From an uncultured Glaciecola sp. (GTDB lineage: Bacteria > Pseudomonadota > Gammaproteobacteria > Enterobacterales > Alteromonadaceae), in the NCBI GenBank assembly GCA_947496235.1, contig CANMCE010000013.1:1-64000 (forward strand): DNA of 64,000 bases. Direction: 5' to 3'. Under the pieces are notes generated by a model that saw only the letters and a program-made list of their open reading frames with translations, was not told where the DNA came from and made no database searches. Position 1 is the first letter of the stretch, and each line of letters opens with the position of its first letter. A program made the position numbers and the translations under genes. Of this stretch, positions 34,584 to 43,614 are shown in pieces.

Positions 34584-36695
34584 TTATTTGTAAAAGTTTT
34601 CTTTATTTTCTAGCATTTCCAATAGAATTTGAGCTGGCGCGTACTTCTCGCTATAAGTGCTTTCATAGTGACGCAGTCTCTCGACGACATGGTCAACGCC
34701 TAGGGCGTCCATATATCGGAAAGGTCCACCCAAGAACGGCGGGAAGCCGATACCGAATATAGCCCCTATATCTCCATCTCTTGGATTACGCACAACGCCC
34801 TCTTCTAAACATCTGGCAGCTTCGTTCAACATTAACAAGACGCAACGCTCAACTACAGTCGAATCAGAGTATTTTGTCACCGGTGATATACCTAATAAAC
34901 TATATACAGACTCATCAACTTCTTTACCCGGCTTTTTACCATCATAACTATAGAAACCAGACTTATTTTTCTTACCTTTTCTGTCATTTTCTAATAATTT
35001 ATCAAAGGCTTCTGGTGCACTAAATCTTTCTCCGAACTGCCCTTTTAAAATTGGAATGATTTTGGTACCTACATCAATGCCAACTTCATCTAGCAGTTTA
35101 AAAGCCCCTACCGGGAAGCCAAATTTGACCAAGGCTTTATCGATTTCATTGATCGGATGGCCTTCCATTGCAAGATATCCAGCCTCACTCATGTAAGGTG
35201 CTAAAATTCGGTTAACATAGAAACCCGCACCATCTTTTACAACAATCGGGGTCTTACCCTGTTTTTTGGCAAATTCAACAGTGGTCGATATCACCTGATC
35301 ACTGGTGCCTTGATGAGGGATAACTTCAGCAAGAGGCATTTTATCAACTGGTGAAAAGTAGTGCAGACCCACAACATTTTCAGGCCTTGAAGCCTTTGCT
35401 GCGATTTCCCCAATCGGAATTGATGATGTATTTGATGCAAAAATAGTATCTTCTCGACACTGGGTTTCAATGTCTGCCACCATTTTCTGTTTAAGTTCAA
35501 GATTCTCAAATACAGCTTCAACAACAATGTCTACATCTTTATAACCACTGTAATCTAAACAGCCAGAGATCATTGATAGCTGTTTTTGCATCTGTGATTT
35601 CTGTAAAAATCGGCGCTTCACTTTTTTATTCAGTATGTCGTAACTGTAGCGCATAGCGCCAGCGATACCGTCTTCACTAATGTCTTTGATTCTCACTGGC
35701 ACTTTGGCTTTAGTTGCAGTAACAAAAGCAATGCCGCCTCCCATTAGTCCACCACCAAGCACACCCGCTTTGGTTACTTTTTTCGGCGCGACGCTTTCGA
35801 CGCCGTTTTCCTTTTTCATATCAGTGGTAGCAAAGAATATTTCTCGAAGTTGTTCTGATTCTTTGGTCATGACCAACTTACCAAATAATCTCGCTTCTGT
35901 GGCATATCCTTCTGCGCTATTGTTCAAGCCAGCTTCAATACAATCAATGATATACATAGGCGCAGGATAATTGCCTTTGGTTTTTGCCAAGGTTTGTTCG
36001 CGCGCTTTTTTAAATAAAAACTTACGACCAAAACCTGTATCTTCTAACACTTTATTTAGCATTGATTTTTTGGCTTTATGCTCAGATACTTTTTTAGTCG
36101 CCTGTTCAATTGCCACATCCATCAAAATCGTTTGCGGTACAACGTCATCCACAATGCCATATTTTTTGGCTTGTTTTGCACGGGCAGGCGAGCCTGTTAG
36201 CATCATCTTCATGGCTTGTTGAACACCAATCAATTTAGGAAGCCTTTGTGTACCGCCACTTCCAGGCAACAATCCTAATTGCACTTCAGGCAATCCAAGT
36301 TGCGTTTTGTCACTATCAGTACAAACTCTGTAATGGCAAGCCAATGCTAACTCTAACCCGCCTCCTAATGCTGGACCGTGAATAGCTGCAACAAAGGTCT
36401 TTTTATTAGCTTCAATTCGGTTGAATATCTGTTGCCCTTGTATAGATAGTTTCTCGGCATCTTCGGCTGATAAACACTGCGCCAGCATGGACACATCGGC
36501 GCCAGCGACGAAAGAGTCTTTTTTACCGCTTGCAACAACAACACCTTTTATCTCTGCGTCCTTGTCAATTTGATCAAGTAAAGATGAGATTTCGTCGGTA
36601 AAATCACCTTTTAGGGTATTCATTGATTCGCCGGGTACATCCATAGTTAAAATGGCAATACCGTCGTTTCTTTTTTCTAAGCTAAATGCACCCAT
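34584..36695 (-). CDS. fadJ: Fatty-acid oxidation complex alpha subunit FadJ
   Basis: FadJ is a multifunctional enoyl-CoA hydratase/3-hydroxyacyl-CoA dehydrogenase of beta-oxidation. The 703-residue product has an N-terminal crotonase domain (about 1-190, with FVAGADVSML and GGGLELALACHYR), an NAD-binding segment (GVLGGGLMGGGIA, about 305-320) and two C-terminal dehydrogenase domains (GLHYFSPVDKMPLAEV). The ATG shares one base with the fadI stop. Pairing with FadI and length distinguish it from FadB. Confidence 0.96.
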   Translation of the reverse strand: MGAFSLEKRNDGIAILTMDVPGESMNTLKGDFTDEISSLLDQIDKDAEIKGVVVASGKKDSFVAGADVSMLAQCLSAEDAEKLSIQGQQIFNRIEANKKTFVAAIHGPALGGGLELALACHYRVCTDSDKTQLGLPEVQLGLLPGSGGTQRLPKLIGVQQAMKMMLTGSPARAKQAKKYGIVDDVVPQTILMDVAIEQATKKVSEHKAKKSMLNKVLEDTGFGRKFLFKKAREQTLAKTKGNYPAPMYIIDCIEAGLNNSAEGYATEARLFGKLVMTKESEQLREIFFATTDMKKENGVESVAPKKVTKAGVLGGGLMGGGIAFVTATKAKVPVRIKDISEDGIAGAMRYSYDILNKKVKRRFLQKSQMQKQLSMISGCLDYSGYKDVDIVVEAVFENLELKQKMVADIETQCREDTIFASNTSSIPIGEIAAKASRPENVVGLHYFSPVDKMPLAEVIPHQGTSDQVISTTVEFAKKQGKTPIVVKDGAGFYVNRILAPYMSEAGYLAMEGHPINEIDKALVKFGFPVGAFKLLDEVGIDVGTKIIPILKGQFGERFSAPEAFDKLLENDRKGKKNKSGFYSYDGKKPGKEVDESVYSLLGISPVTKYSDSTVVERCVLLMLNEAARCLEEGVVRNPRDGDIGAIFGIGFPPFLGGPFRYMDALGVDHVVERLRHYESTYSEKYAPAQILLEMLENKENFYK

Positions 36696-38005
36696 TATTC
36701 AGTCTCCACTATCATTGCCGCGCCTAAACCACCGGCAGCACAAGCAGTTAATAATCCAGTACCACCGCCTCGACGATGTAAGTCATTTAACATTTGGGTA
36801 ATCATTCTAGTCCCCGTAGCTGCAAATGGGTGTCCGTAGGCGATGGAACTTCCCATAACATTAAATTTATCCATATCAATCTCACCAACTGCCTTGCTAC
36901 GATTGAGTTTTTCTTGGGCAAACTTGTCACTGGCAAACATTTTTATGTTTGATAGTGTTTGAGCGGCAAACGCCTCGTGCATTTCGATTAAGGTAAGATC
37001 ATTTAAGCTCATTCCAGCGCGGTCTAACGCAATTGGCGTGGCATAACTCGGCCCCATCAACATATCTTCCCATACATCAATAGCCGCAAAGGCATAGCTC
37101 TTAATAAACCCTAGTGGCGTGAAGCCTAAAGCTTTGGCTTTGCTCTCTGTCATTATTAGAACGGCCGAAGCACCATCGGTTAGAGGCGTTGAGTTGGCTG
37201 CAGTAACAGAACCATGTTTTTTGTCAAACGCAGGTCTTAATTTTGCGTAGCCTTCCAACTGAGAATCGAATCTCACGTTATTGTCACGAGAAAATCCGCC
37301 TTTATAAGGTTCTGCATAAGCCGTCATGACTTCCTTATCCAAGTTTCCTTGTTCCCAATTCTTAGCTGCCAATGAATGGGACCTGTGTGCCAATTTATCT
37401 TGGTCTTCTCGGCTGATACCATGAGATTTCGCCATTTGTTCTGCAGTTTGTCCCATAGAAAGTCCAGTTGAATATTCTGCAACCGCGGGAGGAACAGGCA
37501 ATAGATCTTTTAGCCCTAAACGTCTGAAAATGGAGAAACGCTGACCTAGTGTTTTTGCTTTTTGCAAATCGACTAATGCACGACCAAGTTTTTTTGAAAC
37601 ACCGATAGGAGAAACAGAGGTGGAATCTGCTCCACCGGCTATACCCACTTCGATATTCCCTACCAACATGGACTCTGCGATATTTACCGTTGATTGAAAA
37701 CTGGTGGCACATGCTCGTGAAACACTATATGCATCTGTATTCACGTTCATACCAGTACCCAACACAATTTCTCTTGCTATATTGGGAGCTTCTGGCATTT
37801 GCACCACTTGTCCGTAGACCAATTGCTGTACTTCTGAAGGAGATAGGTTATTTCGAATGAGTAATTCGTTAACTACCATTTTACCCAAATCAACTGCAGG
37901 GACACCATGAAAGTATGTCGCCATTTTTGCAAAGGGCGTCCTTAACCCATCGACGATAGCAATACGATCGCCTGAATGTGTTTTAAGCTGTTGTTTATTC
38001 GACAT
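36695..38005 (-). CDS. fadI: 3-ketoacyl-CoA thiolase FadI
   Basis: This is the thiolase of the FadIJ complex, which cleaves 3-ketoacyl-CoA with CoA. The 436-residue product has the nucleophile cysteine in [13 protein letters not shown], the [10 protein letters not shown] motif and the C-terminal [10 protein letters not shown] cysteine. It is first in the fadIJ operon and has a FadR-like operator 46-60 bp upstream. Confidence 0.96.
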   Translation of the reverse strand: MSNKQQLKTHSGDRIAIVDGLRTPFAKMATYFHGVPAVDLGKMVVNELLIRNNLSPSEVQQLVYGQVVQMPEAPNIAREIVLGTGMNVNTDAYSVSRACATSFQSTVNIAESMLVGNIEVGIAGGADSTSVSPIGVSKKLGRALVDLQKAKTLGQRFSIFRRLGLKDLLPVPPAVAEYSTGLSMGQTAEQMAKSHGISREDQDKLAHRSHSLAAKNWEQGNLDKEVMTAYAEPYKGGFSRDNNVRFDSQLEGYAKLRPAFDKKHGSVTAANSTPLTDGASAVLIMTESKAKALGFTPLGFIKSYAFAAIDVWEDMLMGPSYATPIALDRAGMSLNDLTLIEMHEAFAAQTLSNIKMFASDKFAQEKLNRSKAVGEIDMDKFNVMGSSIAYGHPFAATGTRMITQMLNDLHRRGGGTGLLTACAAGGLGAAMIVETE

Positions 38006-38050
38006 CTTTTTTCCTCAACTGGCTAATTATCAGCGTTCTGTGCAACGCTT

Positions 38051-38065
38051 TCTGGTCTGACCACT
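38051..38065. promoter_or_regulatory. FadR-like operator upstream of fadI
   Basis: TCTGGTCTGACCACT contains the near-palindrome TGGTC-n-GACCA that is the core of the E. coli FadR site (CTGGTCCGACCAG). It lies between the fadI start and the MoxR-operon promoter. Repression relieved by long-chain acyl-CoA is the expected behaviour. Confidence 0.7.
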
Positions 38066-38130
38066 GCGGGGATTTAAGCAAATTGCTTAAGAAAACGCAA
38101 ATTTTTTACATAAAAAACAAAGCATAGTAG

Positions 38131-38158
38131 TTGATACCCAAAGATTCGAACCTATTAT
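38131..38158 (+). promoter_or_regulatory. Probable promoter of the MoxR/Bat operon
   Basis: -35 TTGATA (38131-38136), a 16-bp spacer and -10 TATTAT (38153-38158) lie about 100 bp upstream of the MoxR gene. Confidence 0.55.
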
Positions 38159-38260
38159 AAAGCCTTGGTGGAACAATTTAATTGATTCAAGGTCGAACTC
38201 GCTCAAGTTTTTACAAAAGAGTCCTCGCTCGCTTGTTAAGAAAAGTTACGTGGAAGGAAA

Positions 38261-39229
38261 ATGGCAGTAAATCAAATTCAAAGACTACTCGCTCACTTAG
38301 ATTCGCAAGTTTTAGGTCAGCAACAGCTCACACAAAGTATACTCATTGGCCTACTCGCTGATGGCCATTTATTGGTAGAAGGACCACCAGGGTTAGCCAA
38401 AACTAGAGCTGTAAACAGCTTGTCAGACGGTATAGATGCAAATTTCCATAGAGTGCAGTTTACACCAGACTTATTGCCAGCGGATCTCACTGGTACCGAT
38501 ATCTATCGCCCAGAAACCGGCGAATTTATTTTTCAAAAAGGTCCTTTATTCCATAATTTGATTTTGGCAGACGAAATCAATCGCGCGCCTGCAAAAGTGC
38601 AAGCAGCATTGCTAGAAGCTATGGCTGAACGGCAAATTACCGTAGGTGGCACTACTTATCCGCTGCCTGAATTATTTTTAGTAATGGCAACCCAGAACCC
38701 GCTGGAGCAAGAAGGAACCTATCCCCTTCCCGAAGCGCAACTTGACCGTTTTTTGATGCATGTGGAAATTGATTATCCCGATGCAGACACTGAATTAAAG
38801 ATACTACAATTGACCCGTGGCGAATCGATCGATGAGCTTGCCGGTAAATTACCCAATAGCGTTGAGAAACTATCTCAGTCTGACATTAAACAAGCGCGTA
38901 AATCCGTGTTAGAAGTGCATTTATCAAGTGCAATCGAAAATTACATTGTGCAATTGGTTGTAGCCACCCGAAGACCACAATTGTATTCAGAAGAGTTAGC
39001 TAGCTTTATCGATATAGGCGTGAGTCCCAGAGCGACAATTGCACTTGAAAGATGTGCCAGAGCTCATGCTTGGTTAAATAACAGAGAATTTGTCAGTCCT
39101 GACGATGTGCAAGCTGTATTAAATAATGTGTTAAGACATCGCATTATTTTGAGCTACCAAGCACAAGCAAAAGGTATTACAAGCAATCAAGTAATAGACC
39201 AAATAAAACAATTAGTGCCAGTACCCTAG
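38261..39229 (+). CDS. MoxR-family AAA+ ATPase
   Basis: This 322-residue AAA+ chaperone-like ATPase has Walker A GPPGLAKT (41-48), Walker B LILADEINRAPAKVQ, a sensor-1 MATQNP and the family motif EGTYPLPEAQLDRF. GGAAGGAA precedes the ATG. It starts an operon MoxR - DUF58 - DUF4381 - VWA - VWA/TPR - BatD. Such operons are proposed to assemble or protect metal or envelope proteins under stress; the exact client is unknown. Confidence 0.94.
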   Translation: MAVNQIQRLLAHLDSQVLGQQQLTQSILIGLLADGHLLVEGPPGLAKTRAVNSLSDGIDANFHRVQFTPDLLPADLTGTDIYRPETGEFIFQKGPLFHNLILADEINRAPAKVQAALLEAMAERQITVGGTTYPLPELFLVMATQNPLEQEGTYPLPEAQLDRFLMHVEIDYPDADTELKILQLTRGESIDELAGKLPNSVEKLSQSDIKQARKSVLEVHLSSAIENYIVQLVVATRRPQLYSEELASFIDIGVSPRATIALERCARAHAWLNNREFVSPDDVQAVLNNVLRHRIILSYQAQAKGITSNQVIDQIKQLVPVP

Positions 39230-39237
39230 TTAACACT

Positions 39238-40212
39238 ATGCTAGCCCAAAACGAGATACAAGATTATCTTAACGAGTTGGAAAGTAACGGTATTCAATTA
39301 CAGTTACCAGAACTGCTGCGCTATAAAGCTTTGTCCAGTATTCTTAAATTAAGCCCCAACAAAGGTAGTCAACACAATAGAAGCGGAATGGATCGCTCGA
39401 CCTTTAAAGGACGAGGGATGGAATTTGATGAGGCTCGTTTTTATCAGCCTGGTGATGATATTCGTAGTATCGATTGGCGAGTAACGGCGCGCACAGGTAA
39501 ACCGCACACAAAAATTTTCAGAGAAGAACGAGAAAGACCTGTATTCGTTTTTGTAGACCTTAGCGATTCAATGCAATTTGGCACTCAGTTGCTACTAAAA
39601 AGTGTACAAGCCGCCCATTTGGCTTCGTTACTTGGATTTGCTGCCGTTGCCCGTGGTGATAAATTTGGTGGTGTGATCTTTAATCAGACGAAAGACATTG
39701 AATCAAAACCTAAAGCGCAAAATAAGTCAGTATTATCAGTGATTGATCAAATGATTGGTTTGCAACAATTGACCTTGACTGAAGGAAAATCTCAATCAGC
39801 ATCGTTGAATGCGCTACAACGCTTGAATTACATTGCCAAACCGGGAAGTTTGGTGCATTTGATCAGCGATTTTAGCGATTTCACAGACACCCATTTCAAT
39901 ATTTTAGGAAACTTAAGTAGACATTGTGAGTTAATGGCGAATTATGTGTACGACCCTCTGGAAATTGCATTACCAGAAATCAAAAGTAAACAAGCATTGA
40001 TGGTCACTGATGGTGAAAATAAACAATCAATAATGCTGGGTGATAAAGACAAAAACCAAATGTATCGAAACACCCAGTCTCGCAAAGTATCTTTGCTTCA
40101 CAACCGATTTTCTAGCATAAAAACGCCTATTCGTAAGATATCTGCCGGCCAACCTCTATCCAGCCAATTGAGCATGGGTAATAGAGGCTTTGTCATAGGA
40201 GAAACCTTATGA
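39238..40212 (+). CDS. DUF58 domain protein of the Bat operon
   Basis: The 324-residue protein has the DUF58 signature (GRGMEFDEARFYQPGDDIRSIDWRVTAR, here split: GRGMEFDE and YQPGDDIRSIDW) and a following VWA-like fold with DLSDSM. The family always accompanies MoxR ATPases. It ends 4 bp into the next gene. Confidence 0.92.
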   Translation: MLAQNEIQDYLNELESNGIQLQLPELLRYKALSSILKLSPNKGSQHNRSGMDRSTFKGRGMEFDEARFYQPGDDIRSIDWRVTARTGKPHTKIFREERERPVFVFVDLSDSMQFGTQLLLKSVQAAHLASLLGFAAVARGDKFGGVIFNQTKDIESKPKAQNKSVLSVIDQMIGLQQLTLTEGKSQSASLNALQRLNYIAKPGSLVHLISDFSDFTDTHFNILGNLSRHCELMANYVYDPLEIALPEIKSKQALMVTDGENKQSIMLGDKDKNQMYRNTQSRKVSLLHNRFSSIKTPIRKISAGQPLSSQLSMGNRGFVIGETL

Positions 40213-40697
40213 ATCCATTAGATAATCTTCATGATATACAATTGCCAACGGAAGTATCTTGGTGGCCACTAGCCACAGGATATTGGATCTTAATCGCATG
40301 TTGTCTGATTGCGCTGGTACTGGGTATTCGTTATTTTTTAAGACATCGCAATCTTACTCAACTGCGTAATCAAGCGGTAAAACAGATTCAACTTTTAGAT
40401 GAAACTTCTGACCAATTTCATCTAAGACTGCAAGCCATTCTAAAAAATGTCGCGCAATTTTATTATCCATCGCAAATAATGAGTTTGCACGGTGAACAGT
40501 GGCAACTAGTGTTAGAGAGTGGAAAGTTGGCCAAACAGCAACCTAATGCAGTGCAGCAGTTATTTACACTTCATTTGAGTTTATATAATCCAACAATATC
40601 CGCTCCAACAGCATCAGAACTTAAACAAACGGCCATTCTTTGGCTAAAAAAAGACTTCCCTTTATCTAAGCAGCAAAGAGAGGCGTTTAATGTTTGA
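40209..40697 (+). CDS. DUF4381 membrane protein of the Bat operon
   Basis: The 162-residue protein has one membrane helix at about residues 22-43 (preceded by the conserved WWPLATGYW) and a cytoplasmic helical domain. The position between DUF58 and the first VWA gene, and the opening LPTEVSWWP, match DUF4381. It overlaps its neighbours on both sides (4 and 8 bp). Confidence 0.88.
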   Translation: MNPLDNLHDIQLPTEVSWWPLATGYWILIACCLIALVLGIRYFLRHRNLTQLRNQAVKQIQLLDETSDQFHLRLQAILKNVAQFYYPSQIMSLHGEQWQLVLESGKLAKQQPNAVQQLFTLHLSLYNPTISAPTASELKQTAILWLKKDFPLSKQQREAFNV

Positions 40698-41682
40698 GTT
40701 TATTTGGCCTTGGATTTTTGTCCTAGCTCCCTTACCTTTGCTGATTTACTTTTTTGTGCCTGAAAAGAAAGGCAATCAATCTGCAGCGCTTCGAGTTCCC
40801 ACTAGCCATGCGTTTGGGATGCTTTCAAGTGGACCTGTTGCAAAATCGTCTTTAACTCTAATTCCGGTATTTATTATTTGGCTTTTATTAGTGACTGCTG
40901 CTGCTCGCCCTCAATGGCTTGGCGAACCTATCGCTATTCCTACCCAAGGCAGAGACTTAATGGTGGCTGTGGATTTATCTGGCAGTATGAAGGCGCGAGA
41001 TATGGAAGTCAGGGGGCAACCCGTAAATAGACTCAGTATGATTAAGTATGTGTTATCAGATTTCATTAACCGCCGTGTTGGGGATCGCTTAGGTTTAATT
41101 TTGTTTGCTGACACAGCCTATTTACAAGCGCCTTTGACCTATGACCGAAAAACCGTAGAAACCCTGTTAAATGAAAGTGTTATCGGCCTAGTAGGCGAAA
41201 ATACGGCGATTGGAGATGCTATCGGGCTAGCTGTTAAACGCTTTCGGGAACGGGAGAAATCAAACCGAGTACTTATCTTGCTAACCGATGGCCGCAATAC
41301 AGCAGGGAACATCACGCCAGAACAAGCATTAAATTTGGCCAAAGAAAATCAAGTGACTATCTACACTATAGGCGTTGGAAGCAATACTCGGTCTATGTTC
41401 GGGTTTAGCGCACCCTCAAGCGGTTCTGACTTTGACGAAGCAACACTAAAAATGGTAGCAGAAGAAACCGGTGGTGCATTTTTCAAAGCGAATGATACAG
41501 AGTCACTCATCAATATTTATCGTCAATTAGATGAGCTAGAACCCATTGAAGCAGGCAATGAAAAAATGCGTCCGCAAACGGCACTTTACTACTATCCACT
41601 CGCTGCAGCACTCCTGTTGAGCATTGTCATCACCCTTTTCAGTATTTTCGTTGGTATGCGTAAAACGGAGGAAGCAGCATGA
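40690..41682 (+). CDS. VWA-domain membrane protein (BatA-like)
   Basis: This 330-residue protein has two N-terminal membrane helices (about 5-24 and 55-74), a von Willebrand A domain with an intact metal-binding DLSGSM motif (95-100) and a later LLTDGRNTAG segment, and a C-terminal helix (about 303-323). Such proteins present the VWA domain to the periplasm. It overlaps the next gene by 4 bp. Confidence 0.92.
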   Translation: MFEFIWPWIFVLAPLPLLIYFFVPEKKGNQSAALRVPTSHAFGMLSSGPVAKSSLTLIPVFIIWLLLVTAAARPQWLGEPIAIPTQGRDLMVAVDLSGSMKARDMEVRGQPVNRLSMIKYVLSDFINRRVGDRLGLILFADTAYLQAPLTYDRKTVETLLNESVIGLVGENTAIGDAIGLAVKRFREREKSNRVLILLTDGRNTAGNITPEQALNLAKENQVTIYTIGVGSNTRSMFGFSAPSSGSDFDEATLKMVAEETGGAFFKANDTESLINIYRQLDELEPIEAGNEKMRPQTALYYYPLAAALLLSIVITLFSIFVGMRKTEEAA

Positions 41683-43610
41683 GTGAATTTACTGATTTTC
41701 ATTTTTTACGCCCATTGGCACTGATAGGCATTTTGATTTTACCTATTTTTAGTTATCTACTTTTGAAAGTGCAAAATCGTAAAACAGCATGGCGAAGCCT
41801 TGTTCCCACGCATTTACAAGCCCATCTGTTATCCGAAAGCAGTAAGCAAGGCTATAAGGCACCATTTTGGATGTTAGCGTTTGTTTGGATTGTTTGCTGT
41901 ATAGCCCTTGCTGGTCCTACATGGGAAAAACTCCCACAACCGGTTTATCAAAGCCAAACAGGTAAAGTGGTGCTAATGGATATGTCCCTATCCATGCGCA
42001 GTACAGACGTTAATCCAGATCGTCTGACTCGAGCTAAATTCAAGGCACTAGATTTGATAGAAAGAATAGATGAAGGAGAAATCGGCTTGGTGGCATATGC
42101 TGGAGATGCTTTTGTCATTAGTCCGTTAACTCAAGATATCGAAAACATAGAGAACCTTCTTCCTAGTTTGAGTCCTGAAATTATGCCTGTACTGGGCAGT
42201 AATCCTTTTGCAGGATTACATCAAGCAGCAGAATTACTTGCTAATGCTGGCTATACAGAAGGTGATATTTATTGGATAACCGACGGCATTGAATATCCTG
42301 ATGTTGAGCTAGTGCAAGAATTTATGAATGAAACCAGCTTCCGCTTGTCTGTGTTATTGGTTGGTACAGAACAAGGAGCGCCGATTAAATTGGTAGACGG
42401 CACCTTATTAAAAGACAATAGAGGTAACATAGTATTGCCTAAAGTAAATTCACGGTATTTAACCCAGGCGTTTGGAAATAAGCCTGTAAAACTGACAGAA
42501 ATGACAACCAACACGTCGGATATAGAACGCATGATCCTAAGTGATAACACTTTTAATAGAGATGTTGTTGCTAGCGACGAAGAAATAAAGGGCGACGTTT
42601 GGCGTGATATGGGTGCTTTTTTAGCCTTAGCTATCCTGCCCTTCGCGCTTTGGTTTTTCCGAAAAGGTGTGTTGTTTTCATTAATTTTTGTAATCAGCTT
42701 CTTATCTTCCCCTGAACCTGCTTATGCAGACGAATCGGATGCCTTACCTAAACCCGAATTAGGAATAGTTGATAAGATGTTTTTGAATAACGACCAAAAA
42801 GGTGTACGTCAATACTATCAACAGGATTACGAAACTGCCCAAGAATCATTCGATCGCCCTGATTGGAAGGCCGCCGCGGCTTACAAGGCTGGCGATTATG
42901 AAACTGCACTGTCTTTATATGAAGGACTTGACGGCATTGAGAATACGTATAACGCCGGAAATGCACTGGCCCAACTCGGACGCCTGCAGGATGCTATAGA
43001 TGCTTATGATAAAGTATTGTCCGAGCAACCATCGCACGTAGAAGCCATGGAAAATAAAAAAATTGTTGAATCCATGATGCAGCAACAAGAACAGGAAAAT
43101 CAACAAAATCAGGATCAAAACGATCAAGGACAAGAAAATCAGTCTGGCGAACAGCAACAACGCGATGAAAATCAACAAGGTCAGCAAGATCAACAAAATT
43201 CTGATCAGTCATCTTCTCAGCAAAATGAGAATCAAAACAGCGATAGTCAGCAGCAAGAATCAAATGCTGAGCAACAGGAAAATTCTTCCAATTCTGAACA
43301 ACAAAATAATTCCTCTTCAGAACAAGAAGGTGAGCAAGAAAGTGAGCTAGAAAAAGAACAACAGCAAAATGCTGAACAACCTAATTCAGAACAACAACAG
43401 GAACCCATCAATAATCCTGATTCCGTTATCCAAGGACAAGTAAACCCTGAAGACATGACACCCGAAGAACGTGAAAAAATGCGACAAATGCAAATGTTGA
43501 TGAATCGAGTACCAGATGATCCTGCATTTTTGTTAAAACGAAAAATGCTATTAGAAGCCCAAAGCAGGCGTCAGCAAAGAGCCCCTAGTGTAAAAGAGCA
43601 AACATGGTAA
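41679..43610 (+). CDS. VWA and TPR protein (BatB/BatC fusion) with a Gln/Asn-rich tail
   Basis: The 643-residue protein joins a VWA domain (metal motif DMSLSM at 101-106; two helices before it and helices at about 310-345 after it) to TPR repeats at about 375-455. A low-complexity segment rich in Gln, Asn, Ser and Glu follows at about 463-590, then a short C-terminal motif (MTPEEREKMRQMQMLMNRVPDDP, here the conserved RVPDDP end). It combines the BatB and BatC functions seen separately in Bacteroides. The next gene, batD, follows after 4 bp. Confidence 0.9.
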   Translation: MSEFTDFHFLRPLALIGILILPIFSYLLLKVQNRKTAWRSLVPTHLQAHLLSESSKQGYKAPFWMLAFVWIVCCIALAGPTWEKLPQPVYQSQTGKVVLMDMSLSMRSTDVNPDRLTRAKFKALDLIERIDEGEIGLVAYAGDAFVISPLTQDIENIENLLPSLSPEIMPVLGSNPFAGLHQAAELLANAGYTEGDIYWITDGIEYPDVELVQEFMNETSFRLSVLLVGTEQGAPIKLVDGTLLKDNRGNIVLPKVNSRYLTQAFGNKPVKLTEMTTNTSDIERMILSDNTFNRDVVASDEEIKGDVWRDMGAFLALAILPFALWFFRKGVLFSLIFVISFLSSPEPAYADESDALPKPELGIVDKMFLNNDQKGVRQYYQQDYETAQESFDRPDWKAAAAYKAGDYETALSLYEGLDGIENTYNAGNALAQLGRLQDAIDAYDKVLSEQPSHVEAMENKKIVESMMQQQEQENQQNQDQNDQGQENQSGEQQQRDENQQGQQDQQNSDQSSSQQNENQNSDSQQQESNAEQQENSSNSEQQNNSSSEQEGEQESELEKEQQQNAEQPNSEQQQEPINNPDSVIQGQVNPEDMTPEEREKMRQMQMLMNRVPDDPAFLLKRKMLLEAQSRRQQRAPSVKEQTW

Positions 43611-43614
43611 GCCA

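Noticed and set aside
42915-43456. Several antisense open frames over the Gln/Asn-rich part of the Bat VWA/TPR gene
   Set aside because: They are shadows of the repetitive CAA/GAA codons, with compositions (Leu/Phe- or Cys/Ser-rich) expected from that.
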